Source of the DNA: a virus
Virus record (IMG/VR): IMGVR_UViG_3300047300_000510
Coordinates: 1 to 33,495 of that record
Reading direction: 5' to 3' (one strand)
DNA: 33,495 bases
This document shows, in pieces, positions 12,363-19,689 of this stretch (position 1 is its first letter; each line of letters begins with the position of its first letter). Under the pieces are notes generated by a model. The model made no database searches. It was not told the DNA's origin and saw only the letters and a list, made by a program, of their open reading frames with translations. The position numbers and the translations under genes are program-made.

Positions 12363-13631
12363 TTAGGCTCCAATGTTTCTAGTTGCTGTTGTGGTTCTGG
12401 GCCAGAAGTAAGGCATGACTGACTCGATCCTCTGGGCCCTCGTGATCGTTCCGCGCAGCAGACACGGATCTGAAACCAGACCGGCCGACTGGCTGAACCA
12501 AGCTGACGTGTCGCACAACGCGCCGCCCTGAACCCAATACGTGTCACCGATCAAGCTCTGGAAGCGCGGGTGGTGATAGTGACCAGTGAACAGGATGTCC
12601 GAGTCGCCGATCGGGTCCCGAGTGGCAGCCATAGACTTGAACCAACCGAGGATCTTCCCCTCGACGCCGTTGCCATACTTCGCGACGTGGCCGTGAGTCA
12701 GGCCGACGATCCAACCAAGCACTTCAACAGTCAAGCTCAGACGCTCCTTCTCAGGCAGACTGAACGTCACCGAGTCCAGGCCGGCCAGAGCGAACGCTTC
12801 CGCGATCTGCTCCACGACAGCCAAGTCGTCGTTGTCGTTCAAGCTCGTGAACGCTTTGCCGTTGTGACGGTTCTCGCCGTGGTTACCTGGAACGGCAGCC
12901 ACATGCACCGGCAGACCAAGCTTCGCGACAGCGACAAGGATCTCCGACAGCAGACGCCTGACAAGCTTCACTTGGTCGCGACGATCCAGCTTGACGCTGA
13001 ACGTCTGCATCTCATACCAACCGATGATGCCTTCCACCAAGTCGCCAGTGATCGGGACGAAGATCTGAGACGCCGGCCGGCCAGACCTGGCCAGGTTCGC
13101 CAAGTCGTCCGCCACGATGTCAGAGATCTGCAAAGCTCGGTTCACCATGCCCTGCACGGCGTCGCCGTCAGCCTGGCCAGCTTGCAGATCCGTAATGTGG
13201 ACCCAGTAAACGCGTTCCTCGTCAACAAGTTTGGCAGCTTTGACCTTCGTCTTCTTGGCCAGCTCGATGATGTCTGTCAGATCACGGTCGACAACAGAGT
13301 TCTTGCGGCGCACACGCGCCTTGAAGTAGTAGAAGCGTTTGATCTCGCCCATCCCGACGTTGCCGTCCCAGGCGCGCATCTCAACGCTAGATTCGTCGAC
13401 TTCGAACAGACTTCGATCCATGCTTGGCGGAAGAAGCTCGTCAAGGAACTGCTCCCAGTCTGCGGGCGGTTCAGCTTGCGGCGGCGTGGTGATGTATCCA
13501 CCGGTTTCGCCAATGTTTACGGGTTCCCAACCGACAGGATGAGTCTTGCGCCGACGAGAAACGTCGACCGCTGATCCTTCAGTCCCCACTTGAAGCAGAG
13601 CGTCTAGCTCTGGTTTTGATGACTCCATCAT
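12363..13631 (-). CDS. Calcineurin-like metallophosphoesterase
   Basis: A 422-aa protein. The phosphoesterase motifs are in order: TDLQAG with Asp near 148, GDLVEG at 196-201, GNHGE at 249-253, LTHGH near 315 and GHYHH near 350. The first motif lacks the usual DxH, having Asp-Leu-Gln, as in some phage members. The N-terminal 130 residues are a separate, partly disordered and basic part. It may process DNA ends (SbcD-like) or cyclic nucleotides. The stop of the upstream gene abuts its ATG, and AAAGG lies before the start. Confidence 0.82.
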   Translation of the reverse strand: MMESSKPELDALLQVGTEGSAVDVSRRRKTHPVGWEPVNIGETGGYITTPPQAEPPADWEQFLDELLPPSMDRSLFEVDESSVEMRAWDGNVGMGEIKRFYYFKARVRRKNSVVDRDLTDIIELAKKTKVKAAKLVDEERVYWVHITDLQAGQADGDAVQGMVNRALQISDIVADDLANLARSGRPASQIFVPITGDLVEGIIGWYEMQTFSVKLDRRDQVKLVRRLLSEILVAVAKLGLPVHVAAVPGNHGENRHNGKAFTSLNDNDDLAVVEQIAEAFALAGLDSVTFSLPEKERLSLTVEVLGWIVGLTHGHVAKYGNGVEGKILGWFKSMAATRDPIGDSDILFTGHYHHPRFQSLIGDTYWVQGGALCDTSAWFSQSAGLVSDPCLLRGTITRAQRIESVMPYFWPRTTTATRNIGA

Positions 13632-13889
13632 TTACCTTTCTGTCGGACATGTGCACACGCCGCGTCTGTGACGGCTCAACATGGTTGCGCTGCAAGTGAG
13701 TCCTGCGTGCTGCATCAGCTTCGACAAGGCCGTCTCGGTCAGGCCGCCATCGGCCCAACGAGTGTTCACCAAGTCACGAAGCTTCGACCTGTACGGCTCG
13801 TCCAGCCCGTCAATGGTTCGCTTCACGATGCACGGGTTCCCGATGCTTCCGTCAATCTCGCCACTAAGCAAAACGTTCAGATCCGTCAT
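13632..13889 (-). CDS. Small helix-turn-helix-like regulator
   Basis: An 85-aa protein from ATG 13889, preceded by a near-perfect GGAGGTGA. It contains a helical core RSKLRDLVNTRWADGGLT followed by ETALSKLMQHAGL and SATMLSRHRRGVC, a likely recognition helix; the Cys at the ends (CIVKRT, CTCP) may bind metal. I recognise the general pattern from actinophages. A second start is possible at GTG 13973 (113 aa), which also has a good AAGGAAGGG site and GTGA overlap with the upstream stop. Target unknown. Confidence 0.65.
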   Translation of the reverse strand: MTDLNVLLSGEIDGSIGNPCIVKRTIDGLDEPYRSKLRDLVNTRWADGGLTETALSKLMQHAGLTCSATMLSRHRRGVCTCPTER

Positions 13890-13969
13890 AATCACCTCCA
13901 TGTAGAGATCCGTCATTTCTAATACTATCGACGCATTTCTCTCAGGCAGGAGTTGAACGTTTCGGTGTG

Positions 13970-14380
13970 TCACTTTTCGCCCTTCCTTGTGTGATGTTGC
14001 GTTGGGATCCGAGAAACAGCGGCCGCGACCCGACGAACCCGCTCCAGTCTGGCTGCCAGATGAGCTTGCTGCTCTGCCAGAGCATCAGCCCTTGACTGCT
14101 TGACGTGTAGCCGTTCCAGAAGCATCAGATCCCTGCCGTCGGCAAGGTTCACTAGGATCGACAACAGAGCTTGATCCTGAGCCGCGATCCAGGTCATCAC
14201 CGCGTCTTCGCCGGCCGTGAACGGTTTGGTCGCGCACACGATCATGTCTGCGCCGACGTACGCTTCCGAACCTCCGCACGAGAAGGATCGGGCCCAGAAG
14301 TCGGACCAGGCGAGCTCGGCCAGGCCTGGATGGTTCAGCGTCTCGTCATGGTCGAACGTCAGCACGAAGACGTCTCGCAC
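13970..14380 (-). CDS. Hypothetical protein
   Basis: A 136-aa protein starting at GTG 14380, with AAGGGGGC about 9 bases before it. The N-terminal half is mixed (DVFVLTFDHDETLNHPGLAE, then ARSFSCGGSEAYVG). The C-terminal half is a long Arg/Ala/Gln-rich helix (ADALAEQQAHLAARLERVRR). No family is recognised. The region 13890-13969 before the next gene contains only the alternative N-terminus of that gene and AT-rich sequence. Confidence 0.6.
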   Translation of the reverse strand: MRDVFVLTFDHDETLNHPGLAELAWSDFWARSFSCGGSEAYVGADMIVCATKPFTAGEDAVMTWIAAQDQALLSILVNLADGRDLMLLERLHVKQSRADALAEQQAHLAARLERVRRVAAAVSRIPTQHHTRKGEK

Positions 14381-14391
14381 CGGTTGCCCCC

Positions 14392-14850
14392 TTACTCGTC
14401 TAGTTCGTCGATCTGGATAGTGCGCTTTCGGATCGGGATCCCGTTCTCACCGTCGCCGATCTCGTCAGCATCGACATAGATGAAGCCGGTCCCGTCAGGG
14501 CAATAGGCAACGACCAGTTCTCGCTCTTCCAGGCTCGTCAACCAAGCGTCCAGACGCTGGCTCTCGTCTTCGATCAGATCCATGCCCAGCCGCCGCCGGC
14601 CAAGCAGCCTGAGCATCCGAGCTGGATACTGCGTCAGGTGCTCAGCTTTGACCCGCCACGGGATCTCGTCTCGGTAGCGCATCCCAGTCCTTGTCAGTCC
14701 GGCCCTGCTCAGGGCAGCTGAAACGGCACTACGGGCAACAACGACGTTGTAGCGGTTCTTGATCCAGTCCGCGATCTGAGCGTGCGTCAGGCCCTGATCG
14801 ACCAGTGTCTGAAGTTCCTGAGTAGGCGGCAGAAGCCTCGGTGCCGGCAT
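14392..14850 (-). CDS. Helix-turn-helix protein divergent from integrase
   Basis: A 152-aa protein. An N-terminal helix-turn-helix is seen at about residues 10-55: TQELQTLVDQGLTHAQIAD, then ARSAVSAALSRAGLT. The conserved middle is DEIPWRVKAEHLTQYPARML and RRLGMDLIEDESQRLDAW, a pattern familiar from actinophages. GGAGGGATC precedes the ATG. Transcribed away from the integrase, it shares with it a 217-base region containing inverted TGCAAC repeats, so it may be the lysogeny or early-gene regulator. It does not look like a classical CI repressor. Confidence 0.7.
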   Translation of the reverse strand: MPAPRLLPPTQELQTLVDQGLTHAQIADWIKNRYNVVVARSAVSAALSRAGLTRTGMRYRDEIPWRVKAEHLTQYPARMLRLLGRRRLGMDLIEDESQRLDAWLTSLEERELVVAYCPDGTGFIYVDADEIGDGENGIPIRKRTIQIDELDE

Positions 14851-15067
14851 CCCTTGATCCCTCCGCTGTTCACGCGCTGCAAGGTATCAGTGACGTGCTG
14901 CAACGCAAAGTTGTGGTGTGTTGCAATCGCAGACTGGCTCAGACGGGGCATACCACTCGTCGCAAACTCGCGCTAAAGTGCCTGGTGGCGAACGCTGAGT
15001 GAGTTGATGCAACATGACAGTACGATCCTTGTGACATGTTGCATTGACCCGGACCTGAGGAGAGTCT
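14851..15067. promoter_or_regulatory. Divergent control region with TGCAAC inverted repeats
   Basis: The gap between the HTH gene (leftward) and the integrase (rightward) holds four copies of one core: TGCAAC at 14899-14904 and 15008-15013, GTTGCA at 14920-14925 and 15038-15043. They form two inverted pairs. The second is a perfect 10-bp repeat, ATGCAACATG (15007-15016) and CATGTTGCAT (15035-15044), separated by 18 bases. These could be operators or integrase arm sites. No tRNA-like att core is evident to me. Confidence 0.5.
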
Positions 15068-16054
15068 GTGGCACGACGGTTACGACTGACCGAAGCTCGG
15101 GACGAGTATGTGAAGCACTGCCAGGCCAGGAACTTGACGGCCGGCACCGTGAGATCCAACAGGCAAGCCGTGGACGCCCTGCTCGAAGCTGTAGGGGACG
15201 TCTGGGTCGACAAGATCGAGCATCAGCACCTAGACAAGGTGTTCGCGATCCACACGTGGCAGACGTCCACTAGGAACCAGCGACTGGGCCAGTTCAAGCA
15301 GTTCTTCAAGTGGTGCCGAGCTCGCGGCTTGATGCGACCGAACTCTGATCCGCTGTTCGGATGGCGCAACGAGAAGGTGCCTGTCACGCCTCGGCTACTG
15401 ATCCCAAGATCCGAGTGGGGTAGACTGTTCGCCGCTTGTGGGCACCCGCAAGAGACGATGCTTGTCGCCACGGGGTTGTTCCTGTTCCTTCGCGGCAGTG
15501 AGCAGCGACTGCTTCAGCTGAAGCATGTGCACTTGGACAAGGGAGAGATCCAGGTGTACAGGACGAAGACGAAGGAACACGACGTCATGCCTATCTCTTC
15601 CGAGCTTGCTGAGCACTTGCGCGAGCATCTGCGCTACTTGGCAGCCGAGCACGGATCAGATCCGAACTTCTACTTGATCCCCAAGCGGGCCAACAACAAC
15701 CGAGGGCCCAACGGCAAGTACGTGCCCTGTCACGGCATCGTCCCGACCAAGCCAGTCCACCTGCCGCACCTGGCTTTGCAACGCGTCTACGCCAGAGCCG
15801 GCTATCCCACGATGCGCGAAGGCGAACACACGTTACGCAGGTCGGGTGCCCGAGCTTACTTCGACTCGCTAGTGGATCAAGGCTACGACGGAGCGCTGCG
15901 CAGAGTTCAGTCCATGCTCGGCCACGCCCACTCAGCTATGACCGAGCGGTATCTTGGCCTCGACCTGGACCGAGCATCACGCAACGCGGATCTGCGGCTC
16001 AAGCCTATGTTCCCGACGGCCGGCGAGAACGTCGTTCAACTGCGGAAGGCCTAA
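15068..16054 (+). CDS. int: Tyrosine integrase
   Basis: A 328-aa tyrosine recombinase that would join phage and host att sites. The SAM-like core-binding domain lies at about residues 5-90. The catalytic residues are all present: R142 (LFLRGSEQ), Lys in RTKTKEHD near 167, H254 and R257 (HTLRRSG), H286 (LGHAHS) and Y295 (MTERYLG). Start GTG 15068 has GAGGAG 6-7 bases upstream. It is on the plus strand, first of three co-directional genes closed by the terminator at 16516-16556. It supports a temperate lifestyle. Confidence 0.95.
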   Translation: MARRLRLTEARDEYVKHCQARNLTAGTVRSNRQAVDALLEAVGDVWVDKIEHQHLDKVFAIHTWQTSTRNQRLGQFKQFFKWCRARGLMRPNSDPLFGWRNEKVPVTPRLLIPRSEWGRLFAACGHPQETMLVATGLFLFLRGSEQRLLQLKHVHLDKGEIQVYRTKTKEHDVMPISSELAEHLREHLRYLAAEHGSDPNFYLIPKRANNNRGPNGKYVPCHGIVPTKPVHLPHLALQRVYARAGYPTMREGEHTLRRSGARAYFDSLVDQGYDGALRRVQSMLGHAHSAMTERYLGLDLDRASRNADLRLKPMFPTAGENVVQLRKA

Positions 16055-16056
16055 AC

Positions 16057-16317
16057 GTGGCAAAACGATACGTGAGCGTCTGCGACCTTGCCGACAAAGA
16101 CGAACGACCTTGCCACGGAGACGTGCAAGAGTTCAGAATCTGGTTCGAGGGCGAACGATCCGCGTGGGGAGTGGACCTGTGCGAGACGCACAGCGAACCG
16201 GTGAGGGCTCTCCTCGGTGTGGCTGCCGAGATAGAACTGCCAGCAAGACCGCGCCAGTCCATGCAAGTGACCAAGCTCAAGCCGACTGACGCGACACGCC
16301 ACCTCAAGAAAGGCTGA
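16057..16317 (+). CDS. Lsr2-like small protein (tentative)
   Basis: An 86-aa protein starting at GTG 16057, two bases after the integrase stop, with GGAAGG about 8 bases before. RYVSVCDLADKDERPC, then EFRIWFEGERSAWGVDLCE and THSEPVRALL, resemble the N-terminal dimerisation domain of Lsr2-type nucleoid proteins with added Cys. The C-terminus lacks the usual RGR DNA-binding end but is basic. It may be a nucleoid-like silencer or a directionality factor for the integrase. Position and length allow either. Confidence 0.6.
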   Translation: MAKRYVSVCDLADKDERPCHGDVQEFRIWFEGERSAWGVDLCETHSEPVRALLGVAAEIELPARPRQSMQVTKLKPTDATRHLKKG

Positions 16318-16322
16318 CAAAC

Positions 16323-16502
16323 ATGGCTCGAAGGCTCCGCGCATCGAACGGATCGAAAGCAACAAGACGCAAGCCCGAACCAGTCGAGGTTCGCAACATA
16401 GCCCACCCGCGCGTGTGGCAGACTGCGATCAAGCTGGCCGGCGGCGACAAGGACAAGATCCAGGTCGAGAGCTTCTGCCGAGTGGCGGTGATCCTCGACT
16501 GA
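16323..16502 (+). CDS. Small conserved HPxVW protein
   Basis: A 59-aa gene. A basic N-terminus (MARRLRASNGSKATRRK) is followed by NIAHPRVWQTAIKLAGGDKD and a final beta-like part (QVESFCRVAVILD). The HPxVWxxAlxLAxGD pattern is one I recognise from small phage proteins, but the function is unknown. It starts five bases after the previous stop and is the last gene before a strong terminator. It may be an excisionase-like DNA binder, judging by position and charge only. Confidence 0.6.
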   Translation: MARRLRASNGSKATRRKPEPVEVRNIAHPRVWQTAIKLAGGDKDKIQVESFCRVAVILD

Positions 16503-16515
16503 TCCAGAAGTAACG

Positions 16516-16556
16516 AAAGGGCCCCTAGTCATCTCGTGACTGGGGGCCCTTTTGTC
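16516..16556 (+). terminator. Intrinsic terminator of the integrase operon
   Basis: A 16-bp stem is seen, with outer arms AAAGGGCCCC and GGGGCCCTTT perfectly paired and inner arms TAGTCA and TGACTG (one wobble), a five-base loop, then TTTTGTC. It follows the stop at 16502 by 14 bases. The leftward gene ending at 16589 also converges on it, so it may work in both directions. Confidence 0.88.
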
Positions 16557-16588
16557 TTCCCCACCGATAGGGGAGAAGTGAGGAAGCT

Positions 16589-16816
16589 TTAGTTGTTGGT
16601 GTAGAAGTCTTCGAGACCCTGAGCTTCGGCTAGGATCATGTCGATCTCAGTCTCGGCATACCAAGCGTCATAGTCGCCTTCACCGTTCCAGACGACGACT
16701 TCGTTTGTCTCGTGCTCGTAGGTGAGTTCAACATTGTCCGAGATGGCCCAGCAGTTGACTGTCTTAGCCTTCTCGATTGCTTCGAGGATCTGTTCCTTGG
16801 TGAATACTACTGACAT
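16589..16816 (-). CDS. Acidic hypothetical protein under shared leader 3
   Basis: A 75-aa strongly acidic protein. A helix FTKEQILEAIEKAKTV is followed by strands CWAISDNVELTYEHE, EVVVWNGEGDYDAWY, and an acidic helix. Its small size, acidity and own promoter-like leader suggest an inhibitor or a DNA mimic, but that is conjecture. It stands alone between the integrase terminator and the late terminator. Its leader has the same elements as those before 4464 and 8791. Confidence 0.68.
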   Translation of the reverse strand: MSVVFTKEQILEAIEKAKTVNCWAISDNVELTYEHETNEVVVWNGEGDYDAWYAETEIDMILAEAQGLEDFYTNN

Positions 16817-16920
16817 TTCTTTTCCCTATCTATCAAGCGCTTTGCTTGATGTATTTATCTAATCAGAAAACAAACAAAATGCACAAACTAAGTGCACTTT
16901 ATTCGTAACAGTTTGATAAC
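16817..16920 (-). promoter_or_regulatory. Shared leader module, copy 3
   Basis: Operator-like GTTATCAAACTGTTAC (16905-16920) is identical, in the opposite orientation, to the 16-mer of copy 1. Next come GTGCATT (16878-16884), TAGATA (16856-16861) 16 bases on, a hairpin TCAAGC..GCTTGA with loop AAAGC (16833-16849), and AGATAGGGAAAA before ATG 16816. The operator-to-GTGC distance is 20 instead of 12 bases. A second GTGCAC lies closer to the operator. Confidence 0.55.
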
Positions 16921-16968
16921 AGAAAAGAAGAACCCTCCGACCTGGCCAGGAAGCCAAACCGGAGGGTC
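16921..16968 (-). terminator. Terminator of the late structural operon
   Basis: On the minus strand, ACCCTCCG pairs with CGGAGGGT (16960-16967 and 16932-16939), around a loop with its own GGCC core, followed by TTCTTCTTTTCT. It lies 14 bases after the holin stop at 16982 and closes the leftward structural/lysis block. The shared-leader operator begins directly beyond it. Confidence 0.78.
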
Positions 16969-16981
16969 CTTCAGTTAGTGA

Positions 16982-17206
16982 CTAGCGCTCAGTGAACGCT
17001 TCATCAAGCTCGTCTTCTGTGAGCTCGCCGTCTTCGTAGTAACTACGACCTATCGCAGCCCAGACACTTAGCGCCGCGGAGATGGCAGCCATCACAGCCG
17101 CCTTCCAAGCTTCGACGTCCATCACAGATCCGGCCGCCATGATCGTTGCAACCTCGACACCGATCAGCGCAGCAGTCCGCTTTATCGCATCCCAGATTAG
17201 CTTCAT
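16982..17206 (-). CDS. Holin
   Basis: A 74-aa protein with two hydrophobic stretches (AALIGVEVATIMAAGSVM and AAVMAAISAALSVWAAIG) split by a short charged turn, and a very acidic C-terminus (DGELTEDELDEAF). Size, topology and position straight after the endolysin fit a small phage holin that would form holes in the inner membrane to trigger lysis. It is the last gene of the late operon. The ATG has AGGAACAGAG before it. Confidence 0.78.
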   Translation of the reverse strand: MKLIWDAIKRTAALIGVEVATIMAAGSVMDVEAWKAAVMAAISAALSVWAAIGRSYYEDGELTEDELDEAFTER

Positions 17207-17231
17207 CTCTCTGTTCCTGTTCTGCGGTCAT

Positions 17232-17777
17232 TTAGTTAGCTTTCGATACGGAGCCAGCTCCAACGACTGGCTTAGGTTCAGGCTTGTCCAGGATCTCCCA
17301 ACGAGGATGAACCACGGCGACGATGTAACGGTAAGGACGCGTCTTGAAGTAGACGCCGTCACCGTTCTCTTGGTCGCCAGTTCCGTCAGGGTTCACTGTG
17401 TTGCCTTCGACGCAATACAGCACCTTGCCTTTGACGTCGTTACGGATCACAATCCCGACGTGAGCGGCAGACTTGCCGCCGGTGAAGTTCATGAACACGA
17501 TGTCGCCGGCCTGAGCCTTCTTGACTGGGACGATCCGCTTCCACTTCTTGAAGAACGTCACGGCAGCACCGCACGAAGCGAAACCCTTCTCAGTCTGGGC
17601 CCTGATCAGCTTGCCGGCACCGGCCTGATTGAAACAGTAAGACACGAACATTGCGCACCAAGGGGCGTGGTTCATTCCATACCACTTGCCGAAGATGCTG
17701 TCGTTGTTCTTGCCTTCCTTGTATTGCTCCTTCGCGAACCTCGTCGCGATGGCAAGCACTTGAGCGGGAGTGGCCAC
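17232..17777 (-). CDS. CHAP endolysin
   Basis: A 181-aa lysin with a CHAP (amidase/endopeptidase) domain. The catalytic Cys is C41 in HAPWCAMFVSY, with His106 (SAAHVGIV) and Glu124 (CVEGNT). It would cut peptide cross-links or stem peptides of the cell wall. It lacks a signal peptide and depends on the holin. No wall-binding domain is fused; a LysM-like segment is encoded by the separate gene just upstream. Start GTG 17777. Confidence 0.88.
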   Translation of the reverse strand: MATPAQVLAIATRFAKEQYKEGKNNDSIFGKWYGMNHAPWCAMFVSYCFNQAGAGKLIRAQTEKGFASCGAAVTFFKKWKRIVPVKKAQAGDIVFMNFTGGKSAAHVGIVIRNDVKGKVLYCVEGNTVNPDGTGDQENGDGVYFKTRPYRYIVAVVHPRWEILDKPEPKPVVGAGSVSKAN

Positions 17778-17780
17778 GTT

Positions 17781-18035
17781 CTACTTCTTTCGGATCAAAG
17801 TTCCAGGGTAAACAGGGTTCTCGTTGTTGAGCTTCCAAAGCTCTACAGCGTCGACGCCGAGACGATCCGCAATCACTGCGTAGTTGTCTCCGTCAAGCGC
17901 AAACAGGAAGCCTTTAGGAGCCTTCTCAGGAACAGCCGGTTCCTGGATCTCCTCGACAGGGCGTTCGAACTCGGTGCCCTCTTGCACCAGGCCGTCGCCG
18001 TCGCCGTCTATCGCTTCAGGGTTGAACTCGGTCAT
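17781..18035 (-). CDS. LysM-like protein linked to the endolysin
   Basis: An 84-aa protein. Near the N-terminus is DGDGDGLVQEGTEFERP, a calcium-loop-like repeat often seen in actinophage lysis proteins. The C-terminal 40 residues (NYAVIADRLGVDAVELWKLN, then PVYPGTLIRK) are LysM-like, suggesting peptidoglycan binding. GGAGG precedes the ATG. Three bases separate it from the CHAP gene, so the two products may form a split lysin. Confidence 0.7.
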   Translation of the reverse strand: MTEFNPEAIDGDGDGLVQEGTEFERPVEEIQEPAVPEKAPKGFLFALDGDNYAVIADRLGVDAVELWKLNNENPVYPGTLIRKK

Positions 18036-18275
18036 TTATCCTCCAACTAGTTTTGCCATTACAGCGCCCACGCCGCCCGACGCGAGCGAGATACCAACAA
18101 GCAGCCATTTGAACTGCTCGAGCTGACGTATGCGCGTCTCATGATCCTCAGCCTTAGCTTTCTGCGCGTGCAGATCCGAACGCATCTCGATGAGCATCTC
18201 CTTCGTCTCCCGAAGCTCCTTGTAGAGCATCAGCATGGTTACGCGAGCTGAGGACTCTTCTTGGATCTCAGGCAT
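18036..18275 (-). CDS. XhlA-like membrane protein
   Basis: A 79-aa protein with a long coiled coil (ELRETKEMLIEMRSDLHAQK, then EDHETRIRQLEQFKW) followed by one C-terminal membrane helix (LLVGISLASGGVGAVMAKLV). This layout is that of haemolysin XhlA-like phage proteins, which act with holins. It probably assists lysis. The start overlaps the adhesin stop as TAATG. Confidence 0.7.
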   Translation of the reverse strand: MPEIQEESSARVTMLMLYKELRETKEMLIEMRSDLHAQKAKAEDHETRIRQLEQFKWLLVGISLASGGVGAVMAKLVGG

Positions 18276-18952
18276 TACGCACCCACATACTCGACGACAA
18301 ACTTTGACGGGGCCGATGCGGTTGCCACCCAGTCAAGAGTTGCGCCTGAAGTCTGGAACGCGCCTGGAGTCAACGTCGCGCTCGCTGCCAAGCTCAGGCC
18401 AGGAACGCTCAGCATCATGTAAGAGCCTTGCGAGTTCACTGGAGCTGTCGAGTTCCAGTAGACAGGGCCTGCGCTAGTGCCGACGCGGATTATGCGAGTG
18501 CCCGACGCGGTGGCCTGCGATGAAAACGCCATCTGAAGAAAGACGTTGTAACGGCCCGCAAACGGGACGGTTACGACACCACCGGAGACCGAGAAGCCGC
18601 CGCGGTTCTGAGTCGTTGTCCACGAGTTGAGCGTGGTTACAGTGTTGTTTAGGAAGAAGCCGCCAGAGCCGGCCGTGTTGGTCAGCTCGATGCGAGGCGG
18701 AGTGCCAGTCGGCTGCAGAACCCAAGCCGATCCGTCGTACTGCCAGAACTGGCCAGTCGACTGCTCCCAGACCATCAGGCCAGCAAACAGATCCGCACCA
18801 GTCAAAGATGTGCGCAGCGTCGAACCGGTGAGGATCTTCACCGACGCGTAGTTGTTAGCGACCCAGTTCGACAAGGTGTTGATGTCGTTGACGGGGTTGA
18901 ACGAGTCCGTCGTCTGAACGATTGGTTGGTTCTTAGCTCCAACAGTTGCCAT
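18275..18952 (-). CDS. Tail fibre/adhesin with jelly-roll C-terminus
   Basis: A 225-aa protein. The N-terminal 75 residues (NDINTLSNWVANNYASVK, then WEQSTGQFWQYDGSAWV) resemble tail-attachment parts of phage fibres. From about 85 on, the chain resembles a C1q/TNF-like jelly roll: PRIELTNTAGSGGFFLNN, GGVVTVPFAGRYNVFLQM and TSGATLDWVA. These domains form trimers and bind cell-surface sugars. It is likely the receptor-binding protein. The ATG overlaps the upstream stop as TAATG. Confidence 0.75.
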   Translation of the reverse strand: MATVGAKNQPIVQTTDSFNPVNDINTLSNWVANNYASVKILTGSTLRTSLTGADLFAGLMVWEQSTGQFWQYDGSAWVLQPTGTPPRIELTNTAGSGGFFLNNTVTTLNSWTTTQNRGGFSVSGGVVTVPFAGRYNVFLQMAFSSQATASGTRIIRVGTSAGPVYWNSTAPVNSQGSYMMLSVPGLSLAASATLTPGAFQTSGATLDWVATASAPSKFVVEYVGA

Positions 18953-19689
18953 TAGTTACTCCATCCGATTCTTAGCGTGCCGTACGGCAAGCCGTTGCTG
19001 ATAACAGCGGTATTAGTGCTAGTTGAAATGCCAACACCAAACTTTGTGAGGTTGCTCTGCATGACGCTGTTCCAGGTCGTAGGCAAAGCAACCCAGCCCG
19101 AAGCTGAGCGAGTTACTGGCGTGCCAGAGAAGCCCGCGACGCCGCCAGGCCTGGTCGCGTACAAGTGGTAAGCCACGTTCAACGGATACGAGCCCGACGT
19201 GAGCGGCGGCAGGTAGACTTCGATCGACTGGATCGTGCGACTCGACAAAGAGCTGAACGCTGAAGCTCCGAAGAACCACGCGCCACCAGTCGTTGAGCTT
19301 TGCGTGAAGCTCGATGTGGCGGCCGAGAACGTTCCGCTCGTGTCGTCGTAAGCGCCGAGACCGATAGGGCTGAAGTTTGAGTAACCAAACCCTTGAGTCG
19401 AAGGCTTCGGAACCGGCGGGTTGCTGAAGCCGCCAGTCCAAGCTCCAGACGCTGACCGGCTGACAGTGTTGACAGATCCAATAATAAAGCCCGAGTTGCC
19501 GTAAACCTGGCAAACCACAGTCGAACCAACCGCAATCGTGGTGCTCACCGAGTCAAGCATCGGAAGCGTCATCTGTTGGCCTTCGATCGCGACCGTTGCC
19601 AGAGATCCGGTGTACGACACCAGAACGCCAGTCTTGACTCTAGGCACGCTCGGTTTCAGCGACTGAGCAAAGCTCTTGCGATACGTCAT
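18952..19689 (-). CDS. Minor tail protein
   Basis: A 245-aa protein from ATG 19689, overlapping the upstream stop as TAATG; an in-frame extension to 19770 lies within the neighbour. The N-terminus (VKTGVLVSYTGSLATVAIEG, then GSTVVCQVYG) looks like an OB-fold hub. A Gly/Ser-rich linker (PPVPKPSTQGFG) leads to a beta-rich C-terminus (IQSIEVYLPPLTSGSYPLNV). It is part of the tail tip or side fibres. Confidence 0.68.
   Translation of the reverse strand: MTYRKSFAQSLKPSVPRVKTGVLVSYTGSLATVAIEGQQMTLPMLDSVSTTIAVGSTVVCQVYGNSGFIIGSVNTVSRSASGAWTGGFSNPPVPKPSTQGFGYSNFSPIGLGAYDDTSGTFSAATSSFTQSSTTGGAWFFGASAFSSLSSRTIQSIEVYLPPLTSGSYPLNVAYHLYATRPGGVAGFSGTPVTRSASGWVALPTTWNSVMQSNLTKFGVGISTSTNTAVISNGLPYGTLRIGWSN

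Noticed and set aside
12570-13574. Long plus-strand open frame of 334 codons
   Set aside because: It lies fully antisense to the metallophosphoesterase, whose motifs are clear; the translation is His/Val/Arg-rich with no recognisable domain.
16005-16532. Minus-strand open frame of 175 codons opposite the integrase tail
   Set aside because: Antisense to three plus-strand genes and the terminator; no motif.
17082-18050. Long plus-strand open frame of 322 codons
   Set aside because: Antisense to holin, endolysin and LysM-like genes, all with ribosome-binding sites and family motifs; low-complexity translation.
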